Positions 16,719 to 25,037 of a stretch of DNA of 62,115 bases are shown here, piece after piece. The translations under genes were made by a program, and so were the position numbers. This stretch comes from Criblamydia sequanensis CRIB-18 (GTDB lineage: Bacteria > Chlamydiota > Chlamydiia > Chlamydiales > Criblamydiaceae): contig NZ_CCEJ010000014.1 in NCBI RefSeq assembly GCF_000750955.1, positions 1 to 62,115 on the forward strand, written 5' to 3'. The notes under the pieces were generated by a model, which saw only the letters and a program-made list of their open reading frames with translations, made no database searches and was not told where the DNA came from. Every line of letters starts with the position of its first letter. The stretch's first letter is position 1.

Positions 16719-17873
16719 ATGAAAAAAAACAGTTTAAAATTATTACCAAAAGCTCTGTTTGTATTTTTTTTATGCCAAGGTTTCAAAGCAAATGCAAATG
16801 AGTTTATACAAAACTATGAGACGCCCTATGAAGACTATGAAACGGCTCATCAATTAGATAACATTCAGGGTGATAGCATTTCTGCGCCTGATTTTAATCA
16901 ACCTTGCAGAAGATTTTGCCTTCCTTGCGATTTGACTCTTTTTGGAGAAATCATTTTTTTCAAGCCATCGATAGACCAATCAAGCTACGTTATCTCATCT
17001 ATAGATAATATCTTTGAAGGTGAATTTTACCCAAACGGTCGAAGACACCTTAACCCGACTAATTATAGGCCGGCTTTAAGACTTGGTTTTTCAACTGACT
17101 TATGCAATGGTTTTGACTCTTTTGATTTTACTTTCACTTATTTTAATGCTAACTACTCTCAATCTAAACAAGGTTTCTTTCTTTTTGATACTATCGGTTG
17201 GCCGGGAAATGGGGCGCAAGCACCTGAAGATATCAACTATTCCGGGATTGCAAAAACAAAAGATCGCTTTAGGTATTATACCCTCGAAGCTGTTCTTTCA
17301 AGGCACTGCATAACCTCTTGCGCGGACAACCTTTATTTCTTTATGGGGCTTCAATATGCTAATATTGAGCATAAAAGAAAATCGACAAGTTTCGGAGATT
17401 ACCCTACTAGCGGAGATAGACGCTTAGTGGATAACTTGTTGCTTGTCGAATCCAATTTTTGGGGAATAGGACCTGAACTTGGTTTTAACTACCAGTACGT
17501 TCTCCCTTGCTCAAGAAGTTTAGAAAAACATCTCTCCTTATTTTTTAACGCAAGAGCCTCTCTTCTTTGCAGCAGTTCAACCGCCGAACTTTCTTACAAT
17601 ACTCAAAGGACATTGAATACCGAAGGCATACATGTAAAAAATGATCATCTGTGGCGTGTAACTCCGGCTTTTGATGCAAGGCTTGGCGGAAGCTATGAAT
17701 TTTCATGCTTTTGTATGCCAAGTCTTCTCGAAATCGGCTATGAGTGGGCATGGTATAATAACTGCATCGACTATATCACAGGCTATGATGTCGCTTTTGC
17801 GGGCGATTCTTTGGATACCTTTAGCAACCTAAGCTTGCATGGCCCCTTTATACGATTGACAGTGGAATATTAA
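16719..17873 (+). CDS. Outer-membrane porin of the Legionella MOMP-like (Lpg1974) type
   Basis: The 384-residue protein begins with a signal peptide (about 1-26, ending FKANA) and ends in aromatic-rich strands closing with IRLTVEY, the C-terminal aromatic expected of an outer-membrane barrel. Body motifs such as LTLFGEIIFFKPSID, a lipid-facing FDFTFTYFNANYSQ strand, RYYTLEAVLSRH and NFWGIGPELGFNYQY match the Lpg1974/MOMP-like pore family known from Legionella and several environmental chlamydiae. Cysteines near the N-terminus (PCRRFCLPCD) and later (CITSC) could join the disulfide-linked envelope. Single-gene unit followed by a strong terminator. Confidence 0.75.
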   Translation: MKKNSLKLLPKALFVFFLCQGFKANANEFIQNYETPYEDYETAHQLDNIQGDSISAPDFNQPCRRFCLPCDLTLFGEIIFFKPSIDQSSYVISSIDNIFEGEFYPNGRRHLNPTNYRPALRLGFSTDLCNGFDSFDFTFTYFNANYSQSKQGFFLFDTIGWPGNGAQAPEDINYSGIAKTKDRFRYYTLEAVLSRHCITSCADNLYFFMGLQYANIEHKRKSTSFGDYPTSGDRRLVDNLLLVESNFWGIGPELGFNYQYVLPCSRSLEKHLSLFFNARASLLCSSSTAELSYNTQRTLNTEGIHVKNDHLWRVTPAFDARLGGSYEFSCFCMPSLLEIGYEWAWYNNCIDYITGYDVAFAGDSLDTFSNLSLHGPFIRLTVEY

Positions 17874-17882
17874 AACAGAAAA

Positions 17883-17915
17883 GGGCAAGTTTTTAAAAAA
17901 AACTTGCTCTTTTTA
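17883..17915 (+). terminator. Rho-independent terminator after the porin gene
   Basis: The inverted repeat gggcaagttttt / aaaaacttgctc is followed by TTTTT and an AT-rich stretch. Confidence 0.8.
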
Positions 17916-17944
17916 TAATAAAAGCGCGAGATACTCTGTTTAAA

Positions 17945-18658
17945 TCATCCATTATCTTTGACTAAGATAATAGAGGCGCCTAAATTTTCTAAATAATCAG
18001 AATAATCCGAGAGCCATAATTTGCCTTTAGAAATTACAGAACAGGGCAATCTTGCGATCCTTTCTTTAGTTTCCTCTAAACTCCATCCCGTGATTCTCCG
18101 TAAAGCCATTAAGACTTCCATTTTATTGGGGCCAAGATTTGTGACTTTCAAAGTATAAACGTCAAAATCATCACTTGCAAATTCTTCGGGATCTTCTTCA
18201 CAAGGTAGAGGCGTGGTGGGGAATTCTAAAACTTTTTGAACGACCTCTTTAAAAGAATCTTTTATGAAAATAACTTCATCGGTTTCATGATCCCAAAAGA
18301 AAATGCCTTGCAATTCTTTACTGAAGCAAAGTTTATTTCCATTGCCATCTCCTGCAAAAGGGATAAGCTCATCACTTATCGTATCATGATATTCAATCAC
18401 TTGATCTAATAAAAGAAGGTCTGTCATATAGCATAAACAATCCACTTCATCGAAGTCTTCTTCATCAAGCTTTTCAGAGTCAATGCGATAAATGGCTTGA
18501 GGGCCTACTTGCAGAAGAAAATCTCTATAGTCTTTGGGAAACTGAAATTCAAGAGCCGTTTCAGCTTTTTGGATTTCTTCAAGCGGGTAAGGCGTAAGTT
18601 TGTTACTATCGATATAAAACTTTTCAGCAAAAGATTGATACGCGGCATCTAGTGTCAT
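17945..18658 (-). CDS. SUKH (SMI1/KNR4) domain fused to a ribosomal L7/L12-like C-terminal domain
   Basis: Residues about 20-150 read as a SUKH/SMI1-KNR4 domain: PLEEIQKAETALEFQFPKDY, RDFLLQVG, LIPFAGDGNGNKLCFS, GIFFWDHETDEV. SUKH proteins are common as immunity proteins in toxin systems but also have other roles. Residues about 168-235 closely resemble the C-terminal domain of ribosomal protein L7/L12: LGPNKMEVLMALRRITGWSL then EETKERIARLPCS and LENLGASIILVK, in the same order as LxxxGxxKxxVIKxVRxxTGLGLKEAK in L7/L12. No toxin gene is adjacent. It lies 15 bp downstream of prfC on the same strand; a link with translation through the prfC neighbour and L7/L12-like part is suggestive only. Confidence 0.8.
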   Translation of the reverse strand: MTLDAAYQSFAEKFYIDSNKLTPYPLEEIQKAETALEFQFPKDYRDFLLQVGPQAIYRIDSEKLDEEDFDEVDCLCYMTDLLLLDQVIEYHDTISDELIPFAGDGNGNKLCFSKELQGIFFWDHETDEVIFIKDSFKEVVQKVLEFPTTPLPCEEDPEEFASDDFDVYTLKVTNLGPNKMEVLMALRRITGWSLEETKERIARLPCSVISKGKLWLSDYSDYLENLGASIILVKDNG

Positions 18659-18673
18659 TTTTTCCTGATTTTG

Positions 18674-20275
18674 TTAAACGAGGACATCCACAAGTTCGTG
18701 GTTTGGATTCTGCTTAATGCAGTATTGCTTTTCCCACTGACTGGTAAATAACGCCATGGGATTTCCTTGCTTATCTACGACAAGGGTTGAATTTGTCAAT
18801 TTAACAAATGTTTTCATGTCACCTTTTATCCAAGCGCTACATTCATAAGGCAGTGGAGTCAGGATAGTTTCAACCCCATACTCATCTTTTAAGCGATACT
18901 GCATCACTTCAAACTGCAATTTTCCAACTGCAGCAAAAATAAGATCATCTTCTCTTTCATAGCCTCTTAGAAGCTGGATTGCACCCTCATTTGTCAATTG
19001 CAACACCCCTTTGTCAAAAGATTTTCTTTTGCCAATATCTTTTGATATAAGCCTTGCAAAAATTTCGGGTTGGAACTGGGGAAGCGGTTTAAATTTGAAA
19101 CCGCCGTTTAAAGAAATCGTGTCTCCAATCGCAAAATGAGAGGGGTTAATGACACCGATAATATCTCCCGGATAAGCGTAGTCTAAAGTTGTTCTCTCGC
19201 CTGCCACCATCCCATGAGGCCTTGAAAGTCTAACTTCCTTTCCAAGCCTGACATTTTTCACCGTTAAATCCCTTTCGAAACGACCGGAACAAATCCTAAT
19301 AAAGGCCATGCTGTCCCGATGGCGTCTATCCATATTAGCCTGCAATTTAAAAACATATCCGCTAAAAGGATTTTCAACCGGATCAATTTCAATTTCTTTT
19401 CCGTCTAAAAGATTGGCAAAACGCTTATGCGGGCATGGGGCAAGATCAATGAAAGCATCAAAGAAGGGTTCAACACCGAAATTGGTTAAAGCTGACGCAA
19501 AAAATACAGGCGTGACCTTTCCTTCTAAAAATTCTTCTAAGGAAAAGGGGTTTCCGGCAATTTCTAAAAGATCGAGCTCTTGTAAAAGTTTTTCTTGTAT
19601 ATCCTCTCCAATTTTTTCGATCGCTTCAGGACTGTTAGCCGGATAGCGTGCGATGGCCGCCTTTTGAGATCCCCCATGAGAAGTCTTGGAAAAGAAAACA
19701 TATTCATTTTTGACGCGATCATAAACTCCATGGAAGTCTTTACCGGTTCCAATTGGCCAGTTCATTGCGTAGGAATGAATTTGTAAAACATTCTCTACCT
19801 CATTCATAAGCTCAAGGGGATCTCTTCCCGGCATATCCATTTTATTGATGAAGGTCAAAACAGGGATATTTCTAAGTCTGCAAACTTCAAATAGTTTTCT
19901 TGTCTGCTTCTCAACACCTTTTGCGGCATCGATAACCATTATGGCGCAGTCTGCAGCCGTCAGAGTCCTATAAGTATCCTCAGAAAAATCTTCGTGGCCC
20001 GGGGTATCAAGCACATTGATGATGGCATCTTTATAGGGAAATTGCATGGCGGAGGAGGTTATAGATATCCCTCTTTCCTGCTCCATAGACATCCAGTCTG
20101 ATGCAGCAGCTTTCCTCCCTTTTCTCCCCTTAACCATTCCGGCAGTTGCAATCATGCCGGAATAAAGAAGCAGTTTTTCAGTCAGTGTTGTTTTACCGGC
20201 ATCCGGGTGGCTAATAATGGCAAAGGTGCGCCTTTGTTTGACTGCTTCTTGGAGGGATTTTTGAGAATCATTCAT
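18674..20275 (-). CDS. prfC: Peptide chain release factor 3
   Basis: The 533 residues match RF3, the GTPase that recycles RF1/RF2 from ribosomes after termination. The G1 loop SHPDAGKT is at 22-29, the switch/G2-like RGISITSSAM follows, G3 is DTPGHEDF (about 91-98) and G4 NKMD (about 144-147). The C-terminal part with YLLR-type FEVMQYRLKDEYGVE is typical of RF3 and distinguishes it from EF-G. Length and N-terminus (MNDSQKSLQEAVKQRRTFAIISHPDAGK) are standard. It is followed by the SUKH-L7/L12 gene on the same strand. Confidence 0.95.
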   Translation of the reverse strand: MNDSQKSLQEAVKQRRTFAIISHPDAGKTTLTEKLLLYSGMIATAGMVKGRKGRKAAASDWMSMEQERGISITSSAMQFPYKDAIINVLDTPGHEDFSEDTYRTLTAADCAIMVIDAAKGVEKQTRKLFEVCRLRNIPVLTFINKMDMPGRDPLELMNEVENVLQIHSYAMNWPIGTGKDFHGVYDRVKNEYVFFSKTSHGGSQKAAIARYPANSPEAIEKIGEDIQEKLLQELDLLEIAGNPFSLEEFLEGKVTPVFFASALTNFGVEPFFDAFIDLAPCPHKRFANLLDGKEIEIDPVENPFSGYVFKLQANMDRRHRDSMAFIRICSGRFERDLTVKNVRLGKEVRLSRPHGMVAGERTTLDYAYPGDIIGVINPSHFAIGDTISLNGGFKFKPLPQFQPEIFARLISKDIGKRKSFDKGVLQLTNEGAIQLLRGYEREDDLIFAAVGKLQFEVMQYRLKDEYGVETILTPLPYECSAWIKGDMKTFVKLTNSTLVVDKQGNPMALFTSQWEKQYCIKQNPNHELVDVLV

Positions 20276-20490
20276 AGTGTACTTTTATAAAAAATTAAAT
20301 TTTTAAGAAAAAAAAAGAATTATCCGAAATTGAAAAATTATTTAATATACTCATGATTTCTTAAAAAATCAAGCTTCGTTTGACTTAAAGTCCTTTTTTA
20401 AAATTTCCTGTAAGCCGTGTACTTTTTTTAGAGATTTATAGGTCGTCTGTCCCCTATAATAAGCGGCTTAAATGTAACCTTTTTGTTATT

Positions 20491-21477
20491 ATGACTGAAC
20501 TTGATTTATTCTTACCGCTCATTTCTGAAAACGAAGATAAGAGTTCTCCTCTTAAAAACCGGATTCGGAAAAATTATCGGCACTTACGTAAATGGGCCAA
20601 AAGATCGCTCGTAGATTGTTTTCGCATTTACGATCGGGATATTAAAGAATACCCAATCGTCATAGATTTTTACGCTGGCAAATTCTGTGTTCAATATTTT
20701 TCATTCGATCGCGATAAGGATGAGCCCCCCTCTGATTTAAAAATTGAAACAGAAGAAGCTCTCATTTCTATTTTTGATGCGTCTTCAGAGTCTATTTATT
20801 GGAAGACAAGAGTTAGAAGAAAAAAACTTGAGCAATACGAAAAGAAAGGTCATGAAAAAGAATTTTTTAATGTCTACGAATTTGGGGTCAAATTTCAAAT
20901 AAATTTACAGGATTATCTAGACACGGGCTTATTTTTAGACCATCGGGAACTAAGGCGTCTTGTTTCAACTTATGCAAAAAATAAGCGAGTGTTAAATTTA
21001 TTTGCTTACACCTGCTCCTTTAGTGTTCACGCCTATCATGCGGGGGCGTCTTACACAAAAAGTGTAGATCTTTCAAATACCTATACGGATTGGGGAAGAG
21101 ATAATTTTTTGCTTAATTCTTTTCCCTTAGAGAATAATGAGATCGTACGGGCGGATTGCCTTAAGTTTCTAGATGAGGAGATCCGTTCAAAAAATCGATA
21201 TGACCTTATCATCATTGACCCTCCTACTCTTTCAAGATCTAAAAAGATGGATCAGCTATTTGATATTCAAAAAGATTATTATGACCTTATTTCTAAAGGT
21301 CTAAAACTCTTATCTCCGGGCGGGATTTTATTTTTTAGCACAAACTTTCGAAAATTTAATTTCGATCTCGCCTTATTCGACAATTATTCTGTTAGGGAAA
21401 TCACGGCCAAGACCCTTCCTATAGACTTTAGAAATCAAAAAATCCATAGAGCCTGGGAGATCAGGCTTTTAAATTAA
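20491..21477 (+). CDS. Stand-alone RlmK-type 23S rRNA methyltransferase
   Basis: This 328-residue class I SAM-dependent methyltransferase matches the C-terminal (RlmK) half of E. coli RlmKL: KFQINLQDYLDTGLFLDHRE, the SAM loop LNLFAYTCSFSVHAY, the acidic VDLSNTYTDWGRDNF, the NPPY-equivalent IIIDPPTLSRSKKM and the closing AKTLPIDFRNQKIHRAWEI. RlmK methylates a guanine N7 in helix 74 of 23S rRNA. The THUMP-containing RlmL half (m2G2445 activity) is absent, so this is a single-function version; the N-terminal ~100 residues look like the linker/strand region that precedes RlmK. The gene has no obvious Shine-Dalgarno. Confidence 0.85.
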   Translation: MTELDLFLPLISENEDKSSPLKNRIRKNYRHLRKWAKRSLVDCFRIYDRDIKEYPIVIDFYAGKFCVQYFSFDRDKDEPPSDLKIETEEALISIFDASSESIYWKTRVRRKKLEQYEKKGHEKEFFNVYEFGVKFQINLQDYLDTGLFLDHRELRRLVSTYAKNKRVLNLFAYTCSFSVHAYHAGASYTKSVDLSNTYTDWGRDNFLLNSFPLENNEIVRADCLKFLDEEIRSKNRYDLIIIDPPTLSRSKKMDQLFDIQKDYYDLISKGLKLLSPGGILFFSTNFRKFNFDLALFDNYSVREITAKTLPIDFRNQKIHRAWEIRLLN

Positions 21478-21490
21478 AAGACTGATCTCC
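21456..21490 (+). terminator. Hairpin overlapping the 3' end of the rlmK-like gene
   Basis: ggagatcag and ctgatctcc flank an inner inverted repeat cttttaa/attaaaag, so the hairpin spans the stop codon. No strong T run follows, so terminator function is uncertain. Confidence 0.35.
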
Positions 21491-21500
21491 GACAAGAAAT

Positions 21501-22193
21501 TTAGAGTAATTTCCAGAGAAAAACTTTTAGCTCTTGAGAAAAAGGAAGCTTTTCAGTGGGCTGTTGATAGAGAATGCCTACATTTTCAAATCCTTGATCG
21601 GTGAAAAATTGAAGTGAAGCATCATTTGAAACAGGGTTTATAAAAACATCTGCTAAAAGAGCATGTTTAAGTTTTTTGCAAGTGTCTATGAGCTTAGACC
21701 CAATCCCTTGTCTTGCCGCGCTTTTTCTTACGGCTATCTGTTCAATATACGCAGAGTCATTTCTTGCGAAATCATCCATCTGAAGAGCGGAATCCAGTTG
21801 GCCAACGGATTCGTTTTCAAAAAGTTTTTTAAATTGAGAGGTGTTCACGAGTATAGCATAACCAAGCAGCACCTGTTTTTGCGTAACACATATAATAACG
21901 CCATTTTTTTCATTAAGCAGGTAATTAATATAATCGGCATCCATGGCAGTCAGCAAAAATCCATCTTTAAGGCTATCTTGAGATATGCTTGCTAGCGGGT
22001 CGACAAGAAGTGTTTCCTGAAGCTCTAAGACCTTTTTTATCATCTCATCTTTTTGAGGAGTCGCCTTGCTTATAACGTAAACCATCGGTTTTCCCTGACA
22101 GTGGGCGCATCTTGGGATTGCCATAGCTGCCTCGACTGGAAAGATATTGAAAAGAGAGAATGTGATTATCCCCATTTGTATGAATTTTTTCAT
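21501..22193 (-). CDS. Exported GNAT-family acetyltransferase-like protein
   Basis: Residues about 110-225 form a GNAT (Gcn5-related N-acetyltransferase) domain: the acetyl-CoA motif A is IEQIAVRKSAARQGIGSKLI, and the fold ends in ASLQFFTDQGFENVGILY. Unusually, the protein begins with a Sec-type signal peptide (MKKFIQMGIITFSLFNIFPVEAA) and a CAHC pair just after it. Acetyl-CoA is cytosolic, so an exported GNAT either acts outside the bacterium (for example in the host, where acetyl-CoA exists) or the N-terminus is a membrane anchor. Substrate unknown. Confidence 0.75.
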   Translation of the reverse strand: MKKFIQMGIITFSLFNIFPVEAAMAIPRCAHCQGKPMVYVISKATPQKDEMIKKVLELQETLLVDPLASISQDSLKDGFLLTAMDADYINYLLNEKNGVIICVTQKQVLLGYAILVNTSQFKKLFENESVGQLDSALQMDDFARNDSAYIEQIAVRKSAARQGIGSKLIDTCKKLKHALLADVFINPVSNDASLQFFTDQGFENVGILYQQPTEKLPFSQELKVFLWKLL

Positions 22194-22386
22194 AAGCTCA
22201 CCTCTAAAAAAAAATTTTGATTCGATTATTAAAACTTTTACTTTAGGGAAAGAAAGGAATAAAAAGCCAGAATCAAAAAAAATCTTTAAGAAAGTTTTGT
22301 TAAATTTTTTATAGCAGTAAAAAACCCTGGATTCATTTCGTTTTAAAGCCTAATATTTATAGGCTGCACAAATAAAAATTTAGACT

Positions 22387-23076
22387 ATGGCAATGGATTT
22401 TTCAAAAAATATTTATCGTATTATCTCCACAACCTTTTCAGTAATCGTTGTGGTCTCAAATATCATTTCAGCTAAATTATTCGCGCTTCCTCTTTTTTCA
22501 AATTTTAGCATTCCGGCCGGACTTTTAACCTACCCGTTGACTTTTCTATTAAGCGATCTTACAACCGAAATTTTTGGGGCTAAAAAATCAAGGGAAATGG
22601 TCTATATGGCCTTTGGGATGACACTTTTAAGTTTTGCTATCATCCAATTAGCTCTTTATATGCCATCGAATGACCCTCTCAACGCCCAAGCTTTCAAAGA
22701 AGTGTTTGGGCTAAATGGGATGATTGTCTTTTCATCGCTTGCAGCTTATGCGGCAGCTCAGCTTCTAGACATTAAACTATATTCTTATATACGTTTTTTG
22801 ACAGGCCCGAGGTTTCTCTGGGTTCGAAATAATGGTTCCACACTCCTTTCACAAATTGCAGATACTTTTATTGTGAATTCCATACATCTCACCATAGGAC
22901 TTGGGATGGATCCATCATCTGTTTTATGGATTATGGCGATTTCATACTTTTATAAAGCTTTCGTAAGCATTGCCGTAACGCCCTTATTTTATTTACTTCT
23001 CTATTTAATTCAAAAAAACATGAATTTTCATGAAAAAAGGTTTGAGTCGGCAGCAAAAAAGCTCCTTAAGATTTGA
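22387..23076 (+). CDS. VUT-family (YhhQ-like) queuosine precursor transporter
   Basis: The 229-residue protein has about six membrane segments and the family signatures NIISAKLFALPLF, PAGLLTYPLTFLLSDLTTEIFG and GSTLLSQIADTFIVNS. YhhQ and relatives import queuosine precursors (preQ0, preQ1 or queuine) for tRNA modification; in intracellular bacteria they may take up the host's queuine. Two ATGs (22387 and 22393) are possible starts. No queuosine biosynthesis gene lies nearby. Confidence 0.85.
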   Translation: MAMDFSKNIYRIISTTFSVIVVVSNIISAKLFALPLFSNFSIPAGLLTYPLTFLLSDLTTEIFGAKKSREMVYMAFGMTLLSFAIIQLALYMPSNDPLNAQAFKEVFGLNGMIVFSSLAAYAAAQLLDIKLYSYIRFLTGPRFLWVRNNGSTLLSQIADTFIVNSIHLTIGLGMDPSSVLWIMAISYFYKAFVSIAVTPLFYLLLYLIQKNMNFHEKRFESAAKKLLKI

Positions 23077-23085
23077 GATTAAGCT

Positions 23086-24102
23086 TTACTCGTCTTTAAA
23101 AAGATAGCGGCTTGCTTCAACTAATTCTTCTGTCAAAACCTTCATCGTTTCATTAAACTCAAGATAAGCTTTTTTCTTATCTTGAAGAAAATTTTTTATA
23201 AAAGGGCCAATTAGAGAAGCTTCTTTAAAACCGGTATTGCCTCCTCTTCCTTCAAAAAAACTAGCCGTCGCCGCTGCATCCCCAACTAACAGAACTTCAT
23301 TTTCCGGGTCGCTTAAACGTTCAACCTTTTGAAGATAGACCGGGATGCCGGTAAAAATCTTAACTTCATTTTTTTGGATGAGTTCTGCTTCTTTAGACCA
23401 TTCTAAATCGGCAACACATCGTGAAAAATCATCTAAAGTGTACTCTTGAGAGCTTTGCATAAAAATGATGGAAGCATTTTCAAGGGTGATTTTCCTTAAA
23501 AAGAAAGGACCTGCTTTTATAGTATCGGTAATATCGGGAATGTTTTTTTGAAGCATCGGAATAAAGGCTATAGTGCCGCTTGCTTTTCCTAATTTTTTTA
23601 GGGGTAAATTAAATTCTTTTCTAAGAGCGCTCTCTCTTCCATCAGCCCCAATAATCAGATCATAAGATAGGTTTATTAGTTTATCTTCACTTCTAATTAA
23701 AGCTTTTTTTCCTTTGGCGTTTGCTTTTACAAATTCTCCAAAAAGTACTTTAACACCCATGTGATTAACTTTTTCTTTTAAAGAAGCTTCTAGATCACAA
23801 ATTTTAATGATCCCTACTTTGCTGCCATTTCTAGCTTGACAGATTGAAAGCGCCTTCGGTTCAACGCGCCACTTCGTTAAAAGACCTATTGTGGTTTTAC
23901 CTAAAAATAGAACCTGCTGACGATTATAATCTTTTCTTTTTTCGACAAGGGTAACTTCCGCCCCCTCACTTTTAGCTTCAATGGCAGCAGCAAGGCCTGC
24001 AGGACCTCCTCCAATTATTAAAACTTGAAGGGGCTTATTATCTTTTTTTAATATAAATAATAAAGATGCGATTAGAACGAATAGATAAATTACTTTTTTC
24101 AT
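23086..24102 (-). CDS. FAD-dependent oxidoreductase, aromatic-hydroxylase type, membrane-anchored
   Basis: After a hydrophobic N-terminal segment (residues about 3-18, VIYLFVLIASLLFIL) comes a Rossmann FAD-binding motif VLIIGGGPAGLAAAIEAKSE with the acidic LVEKR end, a mid-protein YDLIIGADGRESALRK (the DG motif of FAD_binding_3 monooxygenases) and the GDAAATASFFEGRGGNTGFKEA motif that contacts FAD. These are the three landmarks of group A flavoprotein monooxygenases. The substrate is unknown. The N-terminal anchor probably tethers it to the inner membrane; which side it faces is unclear, though FAD enzymes of this kind are usually cytosolic. Confidence 0.75.
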   Translation of the reverse strand: MKKVIYLFVLIASLLFILKKDNKPLQVLIIGGGPAGLAAAIEAKSEGAEVTLVEKRKDYNRQQVLFLGKTTIGLLTKWRVEPKALSICQARNGSKVGIIKICDLEASLKEKVNHMGVKVLFGEFVKANAKGKKALIRSEDKLINLSYDLIIGADGRESALRKEFNLPLKKLGKASGTIAFIPMLQKNIPDITDTIKAGPFFLRKITLENASIIFMQSSQEYTLDDFSRCVADLEWSKEAELIQKNEVKIFTGIPVYLQKVERLSDPENEVLLVGDAAATASFFEGRGGNTGFKEASLIGPFIKNFLQDKKKAYLEFNETMKVLTEELVEASRYLFKDE

Positions 24103-24150
24103 TTTTACATAATTTTTTTGGAACTAGTATACGTGATTTATTACAATTTG

Positions 24151-24780
24151 CTAAGGAAAAATTGTGCCATTAGCATAAAGAAATTCGAAACCTTCTTTTC
24201 CAAACCAAATTAAGCTCGCAAAGAAGAGTAAACAAATTAAGGAAAGAGCATAAGCGATAATAATCATTACGCCATCATCTTCAAGAAACGCAAGGCCGAA
24301 TGCTAAGATAGGATACGCTGTGAAAAAGTTAGTCAGAGGAAAAGGAATAGGCAAAGCTAATAAAACCCCTAAAATGGCAATCATTAGCCCATGGATCAAA
24401 TGAAGAACGGGATTGGTTAAAAGCCAAGTCATACGAGTTGAAATTAAAAATTTAAGTTTATTTGTAATTTTGACTGCGATTACACTAATTTTTTTTAATG
24501 TTTTAAAAGAAATTTGCCTTTCAAGAATGGTTTTTGGCAGCCATACTTTATGGCCAAAAGCAATTCTTAGACCAATAAAACATAAAAGAATACCGAAGGG
24601 GGTTGAAAAACCGGGAATTTGTATCGGTTGGCAAAAAGGCAGGCTAAACAAAATCAAAAGGGCTGCTTGCCCTCTGCCTGCAAGCACTTGCAATATTTTC
24701 CCTAAAGAAACAGCTTCTCCATTAGCCAAGCTTAAAAGCTCATTTAATTTTTCAGCTAACAAATTTCTTCTAGGTTTCAT
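24151..24780 (-). CDS. ExoD-family membrane protein
   Basis: The 209 residues match the ExoD (exopolysaccharide synthesis) family: an amphipathic N-terminal region with the GRGQAALLILFSLPFCQPIQ motif, an IPGFSTPFGILLCFIGLRIAFG segment, and further membrane helices including ALPIPFPLTNFFTAYPILAFG. ExoD was named from rhizobial exopolysaccharide and alkali-sensitivity phenotypes, but its biochemical role is not established. No polysaccharide genes lie next to it. Confidence 0.82.
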   Translation of the reverse strand: MKPRRNLLAEKLNELLSLANGEAVSLGKILQVLAGRGQAALLILFSLPFCQPIQIPGFSTPFGILLCFIGLRIAFGHKVWLPKTILERQISFKTLKKISVIAVKITNKLKFLISTRMTWLLTNPVLHLIHGLMIAILGVLLALPIPFPLTNFFTAYPILAFGLAFLEDDGVMIIIAYALSLICLLFFASLIWFGKEGFEFLYANGTIFP

Positions 24781-24872
24781 ACAATTACTGCTTTAATGAT
24801 TGAACTTTCCTTTCTATAGCAAAGTCAAAGAAAAGGTGCTTTAACATTTTTTAAAACACTTTTTCTACCCAT

Positions 24873-25036
24873 TAGACTTCTTTCGAAACTCGCTTTGATT
24901 GGAAGAATGAGCTGGTATTGTGCAAATTTTTTGATAAATTTTGAAAGCATAGGATTACCTATGCGTGAAAAATTTAGGAAAAAAGATGCCAAAAACAGCT
25001 ATTTTAACAATTGAATGGAGTTTCGAAAGAAGTCTA
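24873..25036. mobile_element. MITE-like inverted-repeat element, copy 1 (164 bp)
   Basis: An 18-bp terminal inverted repeat (agacttctttcgaaactc at the left, its exact complement at 25018-25035) encloses non-coding DNA and is bounded by TA dinucleotides. Internal sequence is shared with copies at 32458 and 49959. The right end lies 1 bp from the stop codon of the 2H phosphoesterase gene. No transposase is encoded. Confidence 0.8.
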
Positions 25037-25037
25037 T

